A stretch of 64,000 bases of DNA from Chryseosolibacter sp964532595 (GCA_964532595.1 CAZHIQ010000011.1:1-64000); one strand, 5' to 3'. Shown: positions 42,832-52,137, numbered from the stretch's first letter. The notes: generated by a model not told the origin, from the sequence alone. Translations and numbers: made by a program.

Positions 42832-44157
42832 ATGAAAAAATCGATCCTGTTGATGATGGCCGTTTTCTCGCTAAGCTTTGTTATGGCGCAGCAGAACATC
42901 ATGGTGATGGAGATCAAAGACGTGATCGACCCACGCATGCACCGCTATGTCGAGTTGGCACTCGCCGAGGCGAAAGCAATTGAAGCCGACCTCGTTGTCA
43001 TTGAAATGGACACCTACGGGGGAACGTTAAACGACGCGAAGGAAATCGTTGATAAGATCATGCGTTTCCCGACACCTGTCTGGGTTTTCATCAACAGCGA
43101 TGCCGCGTCCGCAGGCGCGTTGATATCCATCGCCTGTGATAGTATTTATATGGCGCCTGGTGCCACCATAGGGGCTGCCACAGTGGTGGATGGGCAGGGA
43201 CAAAAAGCTCCTGACAAATACCAGTCATACATGCGCTCTATAATGCGGGCAACGGCAGAGGAAAAAGGTCGCGACCCCAGCATCGCCGAGGGAATGGTCG
43301 ATGAATCTTTGGAAATCGAGGGGGTGAAGAAAGCGGGGCAAGTTATTACCTTCTCGACGTCAGAAGCCCTGCAGCATGGTTATTGTGAAGGGCGCGTCGA
43401 ATCCATCCAAGCCATCCTCGAAAGAAACAATATTTCGGACTATAAACTTCATCGCTTCGAGCTTGGACTAACCGAGAAGATCATTGCGCTCGTCCTGAAC
43501 CCTTTTGTCAGCAGTATTCTTATCCTGATCATCATAGCGGGCATCTACTTTGAAATGCAAACTCCGGGGCTTGGATTTGCTGGATTGGCAGCCCTCATTG
43601 CCCTTATCCTGTACCTCGTGCCCCATTATTTGAACGGGCTGGCGGCTAACTGGGAAATCATTGCGTTCATCATCGGCCTCGCGCTGATTGCCCTGGAAAT
43701 CTTTGTCATCCCGGGTTTTGGGGTGGCGGGTATAGCAGGGCTGGTCCTGACAGTCGGGTCGTTGTTTCTGATTATGGTCGACAACGACTTTTTCGATTTC
43801 GAATTTGTTCCTCCGTCGCAACTCATTTATGCGCTGGTAGCAGCATTAGGGGGAACCCTTGGGGGTGTCCTCCTCCTTCTCGTAGCGGGCAGCAAACTTC
43901 CCGGGACGCGTTTCTTCAACCGCGTTGCCCTCACAGCCACACAGGAACGCTCAGCGGGCTACGTATCCCTCCGATATGACGAACCCTTGGTTGGCAAGCA
44001 AGGAATTGCCGCGACTGTTCTCAGACCCGGGGGTAAGATCATGATTGACGGAAAGCTTTACGACGCCACTACCCGGGGCGAGTATATTGAAAAAGGACAG
44101 CCCGTAGAGGTTCTAAGCGAGGAGGGCCCCTCTCTAAAAGTCAAATTAGTATCGTAA
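42832..44157 (+). CDS. NfeD/ClpP-class membrane serine protease
   Basis: 441 residues. Signal or first helix (MKKSILLMMAVFSLSFVMAQ), a ClpP-like domain with nucleophile Ser93 in DAASAGALISIAC and a downstream Lys in QKAPDKYQSYMRS as base, then five helices and a C-terminal OB-fold (GKQGIAATVLRPGGKIMIDGKLYDA). Family members work with stomatin-type proteins in membrane quality control. No stomatin gene is adjacent. ATG 42832 is preferred to GTG 42817, which lies in the inverted repeat. Confidence 0.9.
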   Translation: MKKSILLMMAVFSLSFVMAQQNIMVMEIKDVIDPRMHRYVELALAEAKAIEADLVVIEMDTYGGTLNDAKEIVDKIMRFPTPVWVFINSDAASAGALISIACDSIYMAPGATIGAATVVDGQGQKAPDKYQSYMRSIMRATAEEKGRDPSIAEGMVDESLEIEGVKKAGQVITFSTSEALQHGYCEGRVESIQAILERNNISDYKLHRFELGLTEKIIALVLNPFVSSILILIIIAGIYFEMQTPGLGFAGLAALIALILYLVPHYLNGLAANWEIIAFIIGLALIALEIFVIPGFGVAGIAGLVLTVGSLFLIMVDNDFFDFEFVPPSQLIYALVAALGGTLGGVLLLLVAGSKLPGTRFFNRVALTATQERSAGYVSLRYDEPLVGKQGIAATVLRPGGKIMIDGKLYDATTRGEYIEKGQPVEVLSEEGPSLKVKLVS

Positions 44158-44174
44158 ATTTCCCCCCGGCTTTG

Positions 44175-44182
44175 TAACTTTG
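44175..44182 (+). promoter_or_regulatory. Promoter -7 box for the SlyD-like gene
   Basis: TAACTTTG. The predicted leader is about 180 bases, with no ORF and no obvious riboswitch structure. Function of the long leader unknown. Confidence 0.5.
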
Positions 44183-44371
44183 CCCATACCTGACCGCAGT
44201 TAAGCGCGTATCGGCCATATAAACTAGACTGGATCGACCTCCCTGTAAGTCATCCTTACTGCAACCAGGGAACCGTCCTTTATAGACCTTCGCGAATTGA
44301 ATTCCTGGAACCGCTGATCGTACCCCCTCGGCACTCGTAAATATTTAAAACACAAACAAACACGTTCATTT

Positions 44372-44842
44372 ATGCAAATTACAAAGAACAAGGTGGCTGC
44401 CATTCATTACACACTTCGTGATAATGAAGGAACCGTTATCGATTCCAGCGAGGGCCGTGATCCGCTGCACTACCTGCACGGTTTCGGCAATCTGATCCCC
44501 GGCATGGAGGAGGGCCTTGAAGGAAAATCAAAAGGTGAAAAACTGCAACTGAAAATAGACCCTGAAAAAGGCTACGGTGAGAAAGACGAAAACCTTATCC
44601 AGGAAGTACCTCGCGCAGCTTTTGGCGACCAGGAAGTGAAACCCGGAATGAGATTCTCTACCAATCAGGGCGGAGTTGTCACTGTAACCGAAGTCGGAGC
44701 CGAGTCAGTTACTGTGGATGGAAATCACCCCCTCGCAGGCGTTGAACTCAACTTTGACGTCGAAGTTGTTGAAGTACGCAATGCAACCGACGAAGAACTG
44801 CAGCACGGTCACGTCCACGGTCCGGGCGGACACGCGCACTGA
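44372..44842 (+). CDS. slyD: FKBP-type peptidyl-prolyl isomerase, SlyD-like
   Basis: 156 residues. FKBP half (YTLRDNEGTVIDSSEGRDPLHYLHG, GNLIPGMEEGLEGKSKGEK) with an inserted-in-flap domain (YGEKDENLIQEVPRAAFGDQEVKPGM) and the end HPLAGVELNFDVEVVEV. The histidine-rich tail (HGHVHGPGGHAH) is the nickel-binding type of SlyD. A cytosolic chaperone with prolyl isomerase activity. Monocistronic. Confidence 0.92.
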   Translation: MQITKNKVAAIHYTLRDNEGTVIDSSEGRDPLHYLHGFGNLIPGMEEGLEGKSKGEKLQLKIDPEKGYGEKDENLIQEVPRAAFGDQEVKPGMRFSTNQGGVVTVTEVGAESVTVDGNHPLAGVELNFDVEVVEVRNATDEELQHGHVHGPGGHAH

Positions 44843-44864
44843 TCTTGTATACCTGAAACCAGTA

Positions 44865-44894
44865 AAAAGGTGCGAAGTGTTTCGCACCTTTTTT
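44865..44894 (+). terminator. Intrinsic terminator after the SlyD-like gene
   Basis: AAGGTGCGAA-gtgt-TTCGCACCTT followed by TTTTTG; begins about 25 bases after the stop. A very clear hairpin. Confidence 0.92.
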
Positions 44895-45220
44895 GTTACT
44901 GCCTTCCTGGGACCTCTGTCATCCGATACCCCCCATGCGACCCCGGGCCGCTGCGACAGGTCACCATCCCCGCCCGCCCCTCAAATAGGCATAAGGCCCA
45001 TCTCCCGTATCTTTAGCCTAAATGAACGCTTTTGATTTCAAAAGTGATCGTTTCTGAACATTGACAGACGAAAGAGACCTTCCGGTCGGACACAAAGAAT
45101 ATACATGATACTGATTATCAAGTAATTAAAAGTGTGGTGCCAAAATACGGCACGGTACTTGGCCATACCTAGTACTTGCCGACAAAAGGCAACCGACAAG
45201 CCACTTTAGAAACGTGATAT
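44895..45220. promoter_or_regulatory. Region upstream of PadR with short repeats
   Basis: 326 bases without a gene. It contains GTGCC-N7-GGCAC (45137-45153), the direct repeat GTACTTG at 45155 and 45172, and GTACT..AGTAC flanking the latter. Such paired sites just upstream of padR would suit autoregulation. No TAnnTTTG box is obvious. Confidence 0.4.
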
Positions 45221-45562
45221 ATGAATGTTGAAAACACGCAGGTCCAGATGCGGAAGGGAATTCTAGAATATTGTGTACTTCACATTATTTCGCGTGGAGA
45301 AGTTTACGCTTCTGACATGCTGGACGAGCTCACGGCGGCGCGGATGATCGTAGTAGAGGGCACGCTATATCCACTGCTGACTCGTCTGAAAAACGCGGGG
45401 CTCCTGGAATACCAATGGATTGAATCGAAGGCAGGTCCGCCGAGAAAATATTACCGACTCACCGACAAGGGGAGCAAGTTTCTCGAGAAATTAACGGAGA
45501 CATGGGAAGAACTCGTACACTCAACCCGAATGATCACAAGCAAATCGACGACTCAAGCATAA
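45221..45562 (+). CDS. PadR-family transcriptional regulator
   Basis: 113 residues. Winged helix (RKGILEYCVLHIISRGEVYASDMLDEL, MIVVEGTLYPLLTRLKNAGLLEYQW, PPRKYYRLTDKGSKFL) and a short dimerisation helix. Family members respond to small molecules and often control an adjacent membrane protein. The gene is 17 bases before the PspC protein and probably represses that operon and itself. Confidence 0.92.
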   Translation: MNVENTQVQMRKGILEYCVLHIISRGEVYASDMLDELTAARMIVVEGTLYPLLTRLKNAGLLEYQWIESKAGPPRKYYRLTDKGSKFLEKLTETWEELVHSTRMITSKSTTQA

Positions 45563-45579
45563 TCAGTGCCTAACGCATT

Positions 45580-47928
45580 ATGAAAAAGAATATTAGCATC
45601 AACATCAGCGGAATTATTTTTCACATTGAGGAAGACGGTTACGACGATCTAAAGCGTTACCTCGACTCGATTCACCGATACTTCTCGAGTTTCGATGACA
45701 GCAGCGAGATCCTGGCCGACATCGAAAGTAGAATAGCCGAGATCTTCCTGTCAAAGTTGTCGGAAGAGAAGCAAGTCATCACGCGTGAAGACGTGCAGGC
45801 GTTAATGGCAACGATGGGAAGCGTAAGTGATTTCCGCGCGGAAGAAACCCGTGACGAAGGTGACAATCAGCACCAGGAAGCTGGCGATGCCGCCGAACCG
45901 GAAAGTTTCGCACCTCCGAAAAGGTTATGGCGTGACGAGCGGAGAAAGATCCTCGGCGGTGTCTGCGCCGGGTTGGGAAACTACTTCGAGATTGATCCAC
46001 TATGGTTTCGTCTCATCTTTGCCGCACTGTTGCCAGCGGGGGGATTCATTATTCTGGTGTACATCGTTCTTTGGATTGCTGTACCCGGATCTTTTGAACT
46101 TGAAGATCCGGTAAAAGGCAAAAAGATGTTTCGCGATCCGCAAACGCGCGTGATCGGAGGCGTGTCGGGAGGAGTCGCTGCTTATCTGGGGCTTGACATC
46201 ATTATCGTTCGCGTGTTGTTCATCGGACTGGCATTCGCGGGGGGATTCGGTTTGCTTCTTTACATCCTGCTCTGGGTCATATTGCCTGAAGCTGTGACGC
46301 TGACTGATCGAATGCGTATGCAGGGGGAGCCGGTAACCCTCTCGAATATTGAATCGACGATTAAGCGGAAACTCAACATTCGGGAGGGTGATTCGGAAAG
46401 CACCTTATCAACGGTGATTCTCTTTCCCTTCCGCGTGCTCGGCACGCTGCTGGCCGCACTCGGAAGGGTCATTGAGCCGTTTGGAGAATTTGTTCGTGTC
46501 CTGGCGGGTATCGCCCTGGTTGTCATCGGCTTTATCATGGTACTGAGCGTCTTGATTACGGCTGGGCTATCGCTTGGCCTGATTGTCGGAGGTTTTCCCG
46601 GATGGATTCCCAGCCTGGCAGACGCTGGTCTCCCATGGCAGGCATTCTCCGGCGCCGTTCCCGGCTGGCTGGTATTGGCAGCCGTTGTAGCCGCCTTGAT
46701 TCCGACGCTGTTTGTCCTGCTTGTCGGTGCTTCCGTCCTCGCGCGGAAGTGGGTATTGCGCGGCGCCGTTGGGTGGTCAATGCTCGCCATCTTCATCGCC
46801 AGCCTTGGTGCGTTGGCATTCGGGATCCCGGCCGTTGTGTACTCGTTTCACGAACAAGGCGAACATCGTGTCGAAAACGTCTATCCGGTCAACGGAAAAA
46901 CAATAGTTCTCCGGGTTCAGGGCGACAACAGTAACTACGAAGCGGTAAACCTGTATCTCCGCGGGCATGACCTTCCTGACCTGAAACTCGTGCAGCGATA
47001 TCAGGCACAAGGCTCAAGCACCACCGAAGCCGAAAAAAATGCCCGGATGGTATCTTATGAGGTTGACTTCGCTGACTCCGTCCTGACGTTCGGCCGGTCC
47101 CTCGAATTCCGAGATGGAGCAATCTTTCGCGGGCAACAGCTGTACATGACACTCTTTATCCCCTTCGACCATCCCTTCGTCATGGAAGAAGATGTAAGTC
47201 GCCTGATCTCACAATACGTCGACCGTCGCTATCTCGATGGCTATACGTGGAAGATGACGACGGAAGGACTTGAGTGTATTGACTGCCAGCCCGAAGGTGA
47301 GGGATTATCCCTACAGTCACTCCGCGATTTTGATGCCATCAAGCTAACCGGTCGGTTCGACGTCAGGATCCAACAAGGATCGCAGTACAATGTCGAATGG
47401 AGGGACCGCCCGGCGAAGGGGGCTTACTCGATTGAAAAGGACGGCAATACACTGGTCGTCGACTACAAGAAGGAAAGTCGTCTTGATCATCAGGACTGGG
47501 AATCCATCACAGAAAACTGGCAACTGGCAATTGACGAGGTCGCGCTGGTTATCACCGTCCCGGACCTCCGAAAGCTTGAGGCAACGGGGATGGGAAGAAT
47601 TCGTCTCGAAGACTTGTCGGCCCCTTTGCTCGCGATAGACGTCCGCGGGCCCGTTCATATAAGAGGGCAAATTCGCGGTGAAACGCTCGACCTTAATCTG
47701 GCTGGCCGTTCGGACGTCAGCATTTCGGGAGAAGTTAACGAATTGAATGCCCGCGTTGCCTTCGCTTCCCGCCTGCGCGGGACTAACCTTATTGCTCGCA
47801 ATGCCTTTGTGAAGACAAGTGCTGGCTCTTCCGCCAATGTCCATGTGACCGGAACCCTGGAAATCGAGGAGGGGATCGCAAGCAGGGTTAACTATCACGG
47901 CAATCCCGAGAACGTTACTGTCTACTGA
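45580..47928 (+). CDS. PspC-domain membrane protein with DUF2807 domain
   Basis: 782 residues. Soluble N-terminus (1-110, an adaptor-like domain), two PspC modules (about 115-172 LWRDERRKILGGVCAGLGNYF and 182-242 MFRDPQTRVIGGVSGGVAAYL), then about four more helices (300-420) and a large extracytoplasmic region. The end (about 585-782) is a DUF2807/GIN-type beta-helix (FDAIKLTGRFDVRIQQG, ATGMGRIRLEDLS). PspC is part of envelope stress sensing; with a PadR gene it forms a common Bacteroidota pair. Exact role unknown. Confidence 0.88.
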   Translation: MKKNISINISGIIFHIEEDGYDDLKRYLDSIHRYFSSFDDSSEILADIESRIAEIFLSKLSEEKQVITREDVQALMATMGSVSDFRAEETRDEGDNQHQEAGDAAEPESFAPPKRLWRDERRKILGGVCAGLGNYFEIDPLWFRLIFAALLPAGGFIILVYIVLWIAVPGSFELEDPVKGKKMFRDPQTRVIGGVSGGVAAYLGLDIIIVRVLFIGLAFAGGFGLLLYILLWVILPEAVTLTDRMRMQGEPVTLSNIESTIKRKLNIREGDSESTLSTVILFPFRVLGTLLAALGRVIEPFGEFVRVLAGIALVVIGFIMVLSVLITAGLSLGLIVGGFPGWIPSLADAGLPWQAFSGAVPGWLVLAAVVAALIPTLFVLLVGASVLARKWVLRGAVGWSMLAIFIASLGALAFGIPAVVYSFHEQGEHRVENVYPVNGKTIVLRVQGDNSNYEAVNLYLRGHDLPDLKLVQRYQAQGSSTTEAEKNARMVSYEVDFADSVLTFGRSLEFRDGAIFRGQQLYMTLFIPFDHPFVMEEDVSRLISQYVDRRYLDGYTWKMTTEGLECIDCQPEGEGLSLQSLRDFDAIKLTGRFDVRIQQGSQYNVEWRDRPAKGAYSIEKDGNTLVVDYKKESRLDHQDWESITENWQLAIDEVALVITVPDLRKLEATGMGRIRLEDLSAPLLAIDVRGPVHIRGQIRGETLDLNLAGRSDVSISGEVNELNARVAFASRLRGTNLIARNAFVKTSAGSSANVHVTGTLEIEEGIASRVNYHGNPENVTVY

Positions 47929-47994
47929 TCGGAAATTTTTTCCATACTCACGCAACCCCCTGGCGGAAATCAGCATCTTGCATCAAAGGGTAAG

Positions 47995-48582
47995 ATGAAA
48001 TTTCGCATTTACGGCCCACACGAGAACGATCTGATCGAAGGATGCCGGCGCGGCGACCGCAAGGCACAGGAGCTGCTCTATCAGCGCTACGCCTCCCGTA
48101 TGTACGGAGTCTGTCTCCGTTATACGCGCGACCCGATGGAAGCCGAAGACATCGTTGTGGTCGCCTTTACCCGTGCATTTAGCCGGATCGACCAATTTCG
48201 CGGTGACGGAAGCTTTGAAGGATGGCTGAGACGCATTACCGTAAATGAAGCGCTCGGCGTCCTCCGGAAAAACCGCACGATGGGCATCGAAACCGACCTC
48301 GACTCAGCCGACCGCGAAGTCGACTACAGCTATCTCAATGACCACCTCGAGGCCGAGGATCTTATCCACATTATTGAACAACTGCCCCCCGGATATCGGG
48401 TCGTGTTTAACATGTACGCGATAGACGGGTACTCCCATAAGGAAATCGCTGATGCGTTGGGAATTAGCGAAAACACTTCAAAGTCTCAGCTAAGTCGCGC
48501 ACGCGCCTTGCTACAGAAACTGCTCGCAGAGAGCGGCTGGGACCGCGAAAAAAAAACGATCAGTTATGAATCAACAACCTGA
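47995..48582 (+). CDS. ECF-type RNA polymerase sigma factor
   Basis: 195 residues. Region 2 (ELLYQRYASRMYGVCLRYTRDPMEAEDIVVVAFTRAFSRID in outline) and region 4 (LPPGYRVVFNMYAIDGYSHKEIADALGISENTSKSQLSRAR). Overlaps the downstream gene by 17 bases, typical of a sigma/anti-sigma pair. The 66-base gap behind the PspC gene may allow read-through from it. Target genes are not visible. Confidence 0.93.
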   Translation: MKFRIYGPHENDLIEGCRRGDRKAQELLYQRYASRMYGVCLRYTRDPMEAEDIVVVAFTRAFSRIDQFRGDGSFEGWLRRITVNEALGVLRKNRTMGIETDLDSADREVDYSYLNDHLEAEDLIHIIEQLPPGYRVVFNMYAIDGYSHKEIADALGISENTSKSQLSRARALLQKLLAESGWDREKKTISYESTT

Positions 48583-49312
48583 CAAACTCTTCCGCGACAA
48601 GTTACGCGATCACGATGCCCTGCCGTCGTCAAACGCCTGGCAGCGTATTGCAGCCAATCTCGACGAAAAACATCGTCAACGAAAATGGTTTATCCGTATC
48701 GCAGCCAGTGTAATTCTCGCGGTCGCGGCAGGCGTCTTTTTACTCCGCAACGAAGCGTACCAGCCGGAACAAAACCTCGCAACAAAGGAGTCACGACAAC
48801 CTGACACCGTAACTCGCGATTCCGTGTCTCCTGCTGTGAAGTCTCCCTCGACGCCCGATAATACCGAAAAATCAACCAGTGATCTTCCGCCTGCAAAACA
48901 AAGGGTCCCGGAGAAACCCGGAGAAGAGAAGCCGGACAGTCGCGATACCTTCAACAGCCCTTCCCAAAATCAGTCTACCACTCCCACAGCTGAGCCTGAG
49001 GAGACGCTTATGGCACAGCTGGAAGAGAAGCACGATTTCGTGGAATCTCCTGATAGCAATACAGCACGCCCCTCGCAACGTGTAACCATTGTATTCACTG
49101 CAGCGGAAGTCAATCAAAACTACCTCACAGAAAAAAAAGAAGAAGTACATGCAACGCCCGAGGCGGAAACACCATCTGGTCTACAAAGGATCCTGGTAGC
49201 TGCCCGGGAATTGACAATAGACCAGGATCCAATCGGAGAGTTACGCCAGAAGAAAGATGATATACTGGCGAAAGGCCTCAGGAAAAATAAACAGGACAAT
49301 CAACTTAATTAA
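48566..49312 (+). CDS. Candidate anti-sigma factor, single-pass membrane protein
   Basis: 248 residues, family not recognised. N-terminal domain of 40 residues (FRDKLRDHDALPSSNAWQRIAANLDEKH), the length expected for a sigma-binding domain, a transmembrane helix (43-60), then a long Ser/Pro/Thr/Glu-rich periplasmic stretch and an end with amphipathic helices. The overlap with the sigma gene and this topology support the role of an anti-sigma factor, which is inference. Confidence 0.7.
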   Translation: MNQQPDKLFRDKLRDHDALPSSNAWQRIAANLDEKHRQRKWFIRIAASVILAVAAGVFLLRNEAYQPEQNLATKESRQPDTVTRDSVSPAVKSPSTPDNTEKSTSDLPPAKQRVPEKPGEEKPDSRDTFNSPSQNQSTTPTAEPEETLMAQLEEKHDFVESPDSNTARPSQRVTIVFTAAEVNQNYLTEKKEEVHATPEAETPSGLQRILVAARELTIDQDPIGELRQKKDDILAKGLRKNKQDNQLN

Positions 49313-49313
49313 C

Positions 49314-50243
49314 ATGTACTTTAAGCATCTTCTTCCGGTCCTTGCTTTGGGTTTAACACCTGCAATAGCCTCAGCTCAGGCCGACACCGTTGTGATACCC
49401 CTGGCTGAAACAAGCAAAATCGTGTTCACTATTGAAGACCGCAGAGACATCAAAACGCTTCGACACTACAATTTCCAAAAGCTGTTTAATGATGTCTTCA
49501 ATCGACTTGACACAGCCTACGTTGCACCCGATACCGAAGTAGTCTCAGTCGAAGAAGCGGAACCCGCTGAAGAGCCTTCGGAAGAAAAAGACGGCCAACG
49601 TCGCCGCGACCCGCAGGTTGGGTGGACCCGACAAGCATTCAACATCGATTTGGGACTGAACAACTATATGGCTGGTGATCAGTTTCCGACGGGTGACGAA
49701 TTATACGCGGTACGTCCCTGGGGCTCCTGGTACATCGCCGGTAACTCGGTCCACCGTACCCGGCTCGGGCGTCGCGCGTTTGTCGAATTGGGATTGGGAG
49801 TAAGCTGGTATAGCTTCAAATTTCAGGAAGACAATATGACGCTCTCCCGTGAAGCCGGAGGCGTTGTTTTCTCGCAAGATGACAGGGAGGTCGACTTCAT
49901 CAAGAGTAAACTCAGCGCAACTTTCCTTAATGCTTCGCTCGTACCGGTCCTCGACTTTGGTCGAAATACGGTGAAAGGAAAAGGCGATGGCTTTCGGTTC
50001 GGTGTGGGCCCTTATGTCGGCTATCGGATATCCAGCAAAACAAAACTGGTATATGAAGTCGATGATGATCGTAAACGCGAGAAAAACAGGGACAACTTCT
50101 ATTTAAATAACCTGCGGTATGGATTAAGAATGCAAATCGGAATCCGGTCAACCGACATCTTCGTCAATTACGATCTCAATGATTTCTTCGCGACGGACAA
50201 AGGTCCGAAGCTGAATGCAGTAAGTTTCGGCTTCATCCTGTAG
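49314..50243 (+). CDS. Outer membrane beta-barrel-like protein of the ECF cluster
   Basis: 309 residues. Signal peptide MYFKHLLPVLALGLTPAIASAQ, acidic segment (VVSVEEAEPAEEPSEEKDG), then aromatic-rich strands (FNIDLGLNNYMAG, FVELGLGVSWYSFKF, FRFGVGPYVGYRI, LRYGLRMQIGIRS, FVNYDLNDFF). Proteins of this type are found after sigma/anti-sigma genes in Bacteroidota. The ATG is one base after the anti-sigma stop, and a terminator follows. Role unknown. Confidence 0.82.
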   Translation: MYFKHLLPVLALGLTPAIASAQADTVVIPLAETSKIVFTIEDRRDIKTLRHYNFQKLFNDVFNRLDTAYVAPDTEVVSVEEAEPAEEPSEEKDGQRRRDPQVGWTRQAFNIDLGLNNYMAGDQFPTGDELYAVRPWGSWYIAGNSVHRTRLGRRAFVELGLGVSWYSFKFQEDNMTLSREAGGVVFSQDDREVDFIKSKLSATFLNASLVPVLDFGRNTVKGKGDGFRFGVGPYVGYRISSKTKLVYEVDDDRKREKNRDNFYLNNLRYGLRMQIGIRSTDIFVNYDLNDFFATDKGPKLNAVSFGFIL

Positions 50244-50261
50244 CCCTCAATATTCGGCAAT

Positions 50262-50290
50262 GAGCAGGCCTCCCGGGGTCTGCTTTTTTT
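50262..50290 (+). terminator. Terminator of the ECF operon
   Basis: AGCAGGCC-tccc-GGGGTCTGCT (one G-U) followed by a run of eight T. Begins 19 bases after the stop at 50243. Confidence 0.8.
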
Positions 50291-50500
50291 TTGCCCGCCA
50301 GCAACGAACGGTTGTTAAATCAAAATAATTCTCAACATTTGCTGCTGGTTCTTGGCCAAGTCCGGGCGATTTGATTTTTTTATCGATCGCGAAGGTGTCG
50401 CCCCGGCCCTCCGAGTACTTAGGCGATTGGAACAAAGCCAGTGCGATCCCACAGGGAATCGACGACATCTATATCGACAATATTATTTATATTTAGGCTT
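50291..50500. promoter_or_regulatory. Upstream region of the TetR gene
   Basis: 210 bases without a clear gene. The AT-rich end (TATTTATATTTAGG) has a near -7 match, TATATTTA, at 50487-50494. AATAT-N5-ATATT at 50479-50493 may be a weak operator. Confidence 0.35.
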
Positions 50501-51091
50501 ATGGATAGCGTTGCAAACTTATCGCGGAAGGAACAGGTGATTCGGAAAGCCGCGGAGCTTTTCAAGGAGAAAGGTTACGCAGCTGCGTCTATGCGAGACC
50601 TGGCTCAGCTACTCGGAATCGAGGCGGCAAGTCTGTACTCGCATATCAAATCAAAAGAAGAAATACTGCGGAACCTATGCTTCGATATGGCCGCCGAGTT
50701 CCGGAAATCGCTCGATGCGGTTGAAAAGCAAAACTTGCCGGCCAGCGAAAAACTTCGGCGCGGAATCATCGGCCATATTCAGGTGATGGCGAAAGACCTC
50801 ACCGCTTCAGCCGTTTTCATGAACGAACACCGCCACTTGAGCCAACCCTATCTCCGCGACTTCCTGTTGCTGCGGATAAACTATATAAACAGGTTCAAGA
50901 GTATCATCGAAGAAGGCACACGCTCAGGCGAATTCAAGAAAACCATTGACAAGAAGCTCGCCGTGATGACTCTGTTCTCATCTCTCAATTGGATGCCCAT
51001 GTGGTACGATCCGGCCGGTCTCATTGATCCCGTCGAGGTGGGTGTCCAACTGTCCGATATGCTCGTCAACGGACTCAAGCAACCCGCCTGA
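50501..51091 (+). CDS. TetR-family regulator, probably of the paa genes
   Basis: 196 residues. HTH in EQVIRKAAELFKEKGYAAASMRDLAQLLGIEAASLYSHIKSKEEIL, with the LYSHIKSKEEIL recognition helix end and a C-terminal ligand domain of the type seen in regulators of fatty-acid or phenylacetate breakdown. The ATG at 50501 starts MDSVANLSRKEQ. It is 63 bases before paaA, same strand, so likely the local regulator, responding to phenylacetyl-CoA by analogy with PaaR. Confidence 0.87.
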   Translation: MDSVANLSRKEQVIRKAAELFKEKGYAAASMRDLAQLLGIEAASLYSHIKSKEEILRNLCFDMAAEFRKSLDAVEKQNLPASEKLRRGIIGHIQVMAKDLTASAVFMNEHRHLSQPYLRDFLLLRINYINRFKSIIEEGTRSGEFKKTIDKKLAVMTLFSSLNWMPMWYDPAGLIDPVEVGVQLSDMLVNGLKQPA

Positions 51092-51153
51092 TCTATTGCC
51101 GCTTCCCGAGGCATGAATTTTTCGGTGAATACCCCAGCCAAAACATTGTTCGC

Positions 51154-52137
51154 ATGTATGGAGGGGGAAACTCTTTCGAGACCATAAAGACGACGCCCGC
51201 AGTCGAAGACCCGGCAAAACTTGCGGCGTTCGAATCGCGTATCCAGCGCGGTGAGAAAATAGAGCCTTCCGATTGGATGCCCGAGTTATACCGGAAGCAA
51301 CTCATCCGCATGATCGAGCAGCATGCCCACAGCGAAATAATCGGTGCCCTCCCCGAAGGAACCTGGATTACCCGTGCTCCGGGATTCAAGCGAAAACTCG
51401 GCCTTCTCGCCAAAGTACAGGACGAAGTTGGCCACGCTCAACTCCTTTACAGCGCTGCTGAATCGCTTGGAAAAACGCGCGAAGAAATGGTCAGCGATCT
51501 CCTGGCGGGCAGATCCAGGTACTCGAACATTTTCAACTATCCAGCCTTGACATGGGCCGACTCGTGTTTTATATCGTGGCTTGTGGATGCGGGCGCTATT
51601 GTAAACCAACTCGCCAACGCGCGGGGTAGCTATGGCCCCTATTGCCGTGCCTTGGAGCGGATTTGTGCCGAAGAATCTTTTCACCTGAAGTTTGGACATC
51701 ACTGCGTCATATACCTCGCCACGGGAAACCGACGCCAAAGAGAAAGCTTCCAGCAAGCGCTCAACCGATGGTGGCAACCGATGATGCATTTTTTCGGCCC
51801 GCCTGATAAAGAGTCCGCCCATACGGCCACCCTGATGAAGTGGCGCGTGAAAATGGCATCCAATGATGATATGCGAAATCAGTTTCTCGACATGTATGTA
51901 CCGAAAATCAGGGAACTGGGGTTCACGATACCGGATCCACTTTTACGAAAGAACCCGACGACAGGTCGGTGGGAATACACTGAACCTGACTGGAACGAAT
52001 TCAAGCGAGTAATCAATGGCGAAGGACCTTGTAACCGGGAACGACTTGCTGTAAGAAGAATCACCGAAGAACGCGGTCGATGGATCCGCCAGGCGCTCAG
52101 AACACAGAGGTCTGCCTACGTCGCTCCGCTCAGTTAG
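51154..52137 (+). CDS. paaA: Phenylacetyl-CoA epoxidase catalytic subunit PaaA
   Basis: Diiron oxygenase that epoxidises the ring of phenylacetyl-CoA; 327 residues. Iron-ligand motifs are IEQHAHSEIIG, QDEVGHAQLL and CAEESFHLKFGHH, all intact. Family features include PDPLLRKNP-like and FKRVINGEGPCNRERL. A run of 342 bases to paaB holds an antisense gene. The ATG at 51154 begins MYGGGNSFE. Confidence 0.95.
   Translation: MYGGGNSFETIKTTPAVEDPAKLAAFESRIQRGEKIEPSDWMPELYRKQLIRMIEQHAHSEIIGALPEGTWITRAPGFKRKLGLLAKVQDEVGHAQLLYSAAESLGKTREEMVSDLLAGRSRYSNIFNYPALTWADSCFISWLVDAGAIVNQLANARGSYGPYCRALERICAEESFHLKFGHHCVIYLATGNRRQRESFQQALNRWWQPMMHFFGPPDKESAHTATLMKWRVKMASNDDMRNQFLDMYVPKIRELGFTIPDPLLRKNPTTGRWEYTEPDWNEFKRVINGEGPCNRERLAVRRITEERGRWIRQALRTQRSAYVAPLS

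Noticed and set aside
44718..45035. 105-codon plus ORF after the SlyD-like gene
   Set aside because: It overlaps the end of slyD in another frame and passes through the terminator.
50262..50290. Hairpin considered as a riboswitch
   Set aside because: It follows a stop codon and ends with a T run, so an intrinsic terminator is sufficient.
50247..50468. 73-codon minus ORF before the TetR gene
   Set aside because: Its frame runs through the ECF operon terminator and shows no protein-like pattern.
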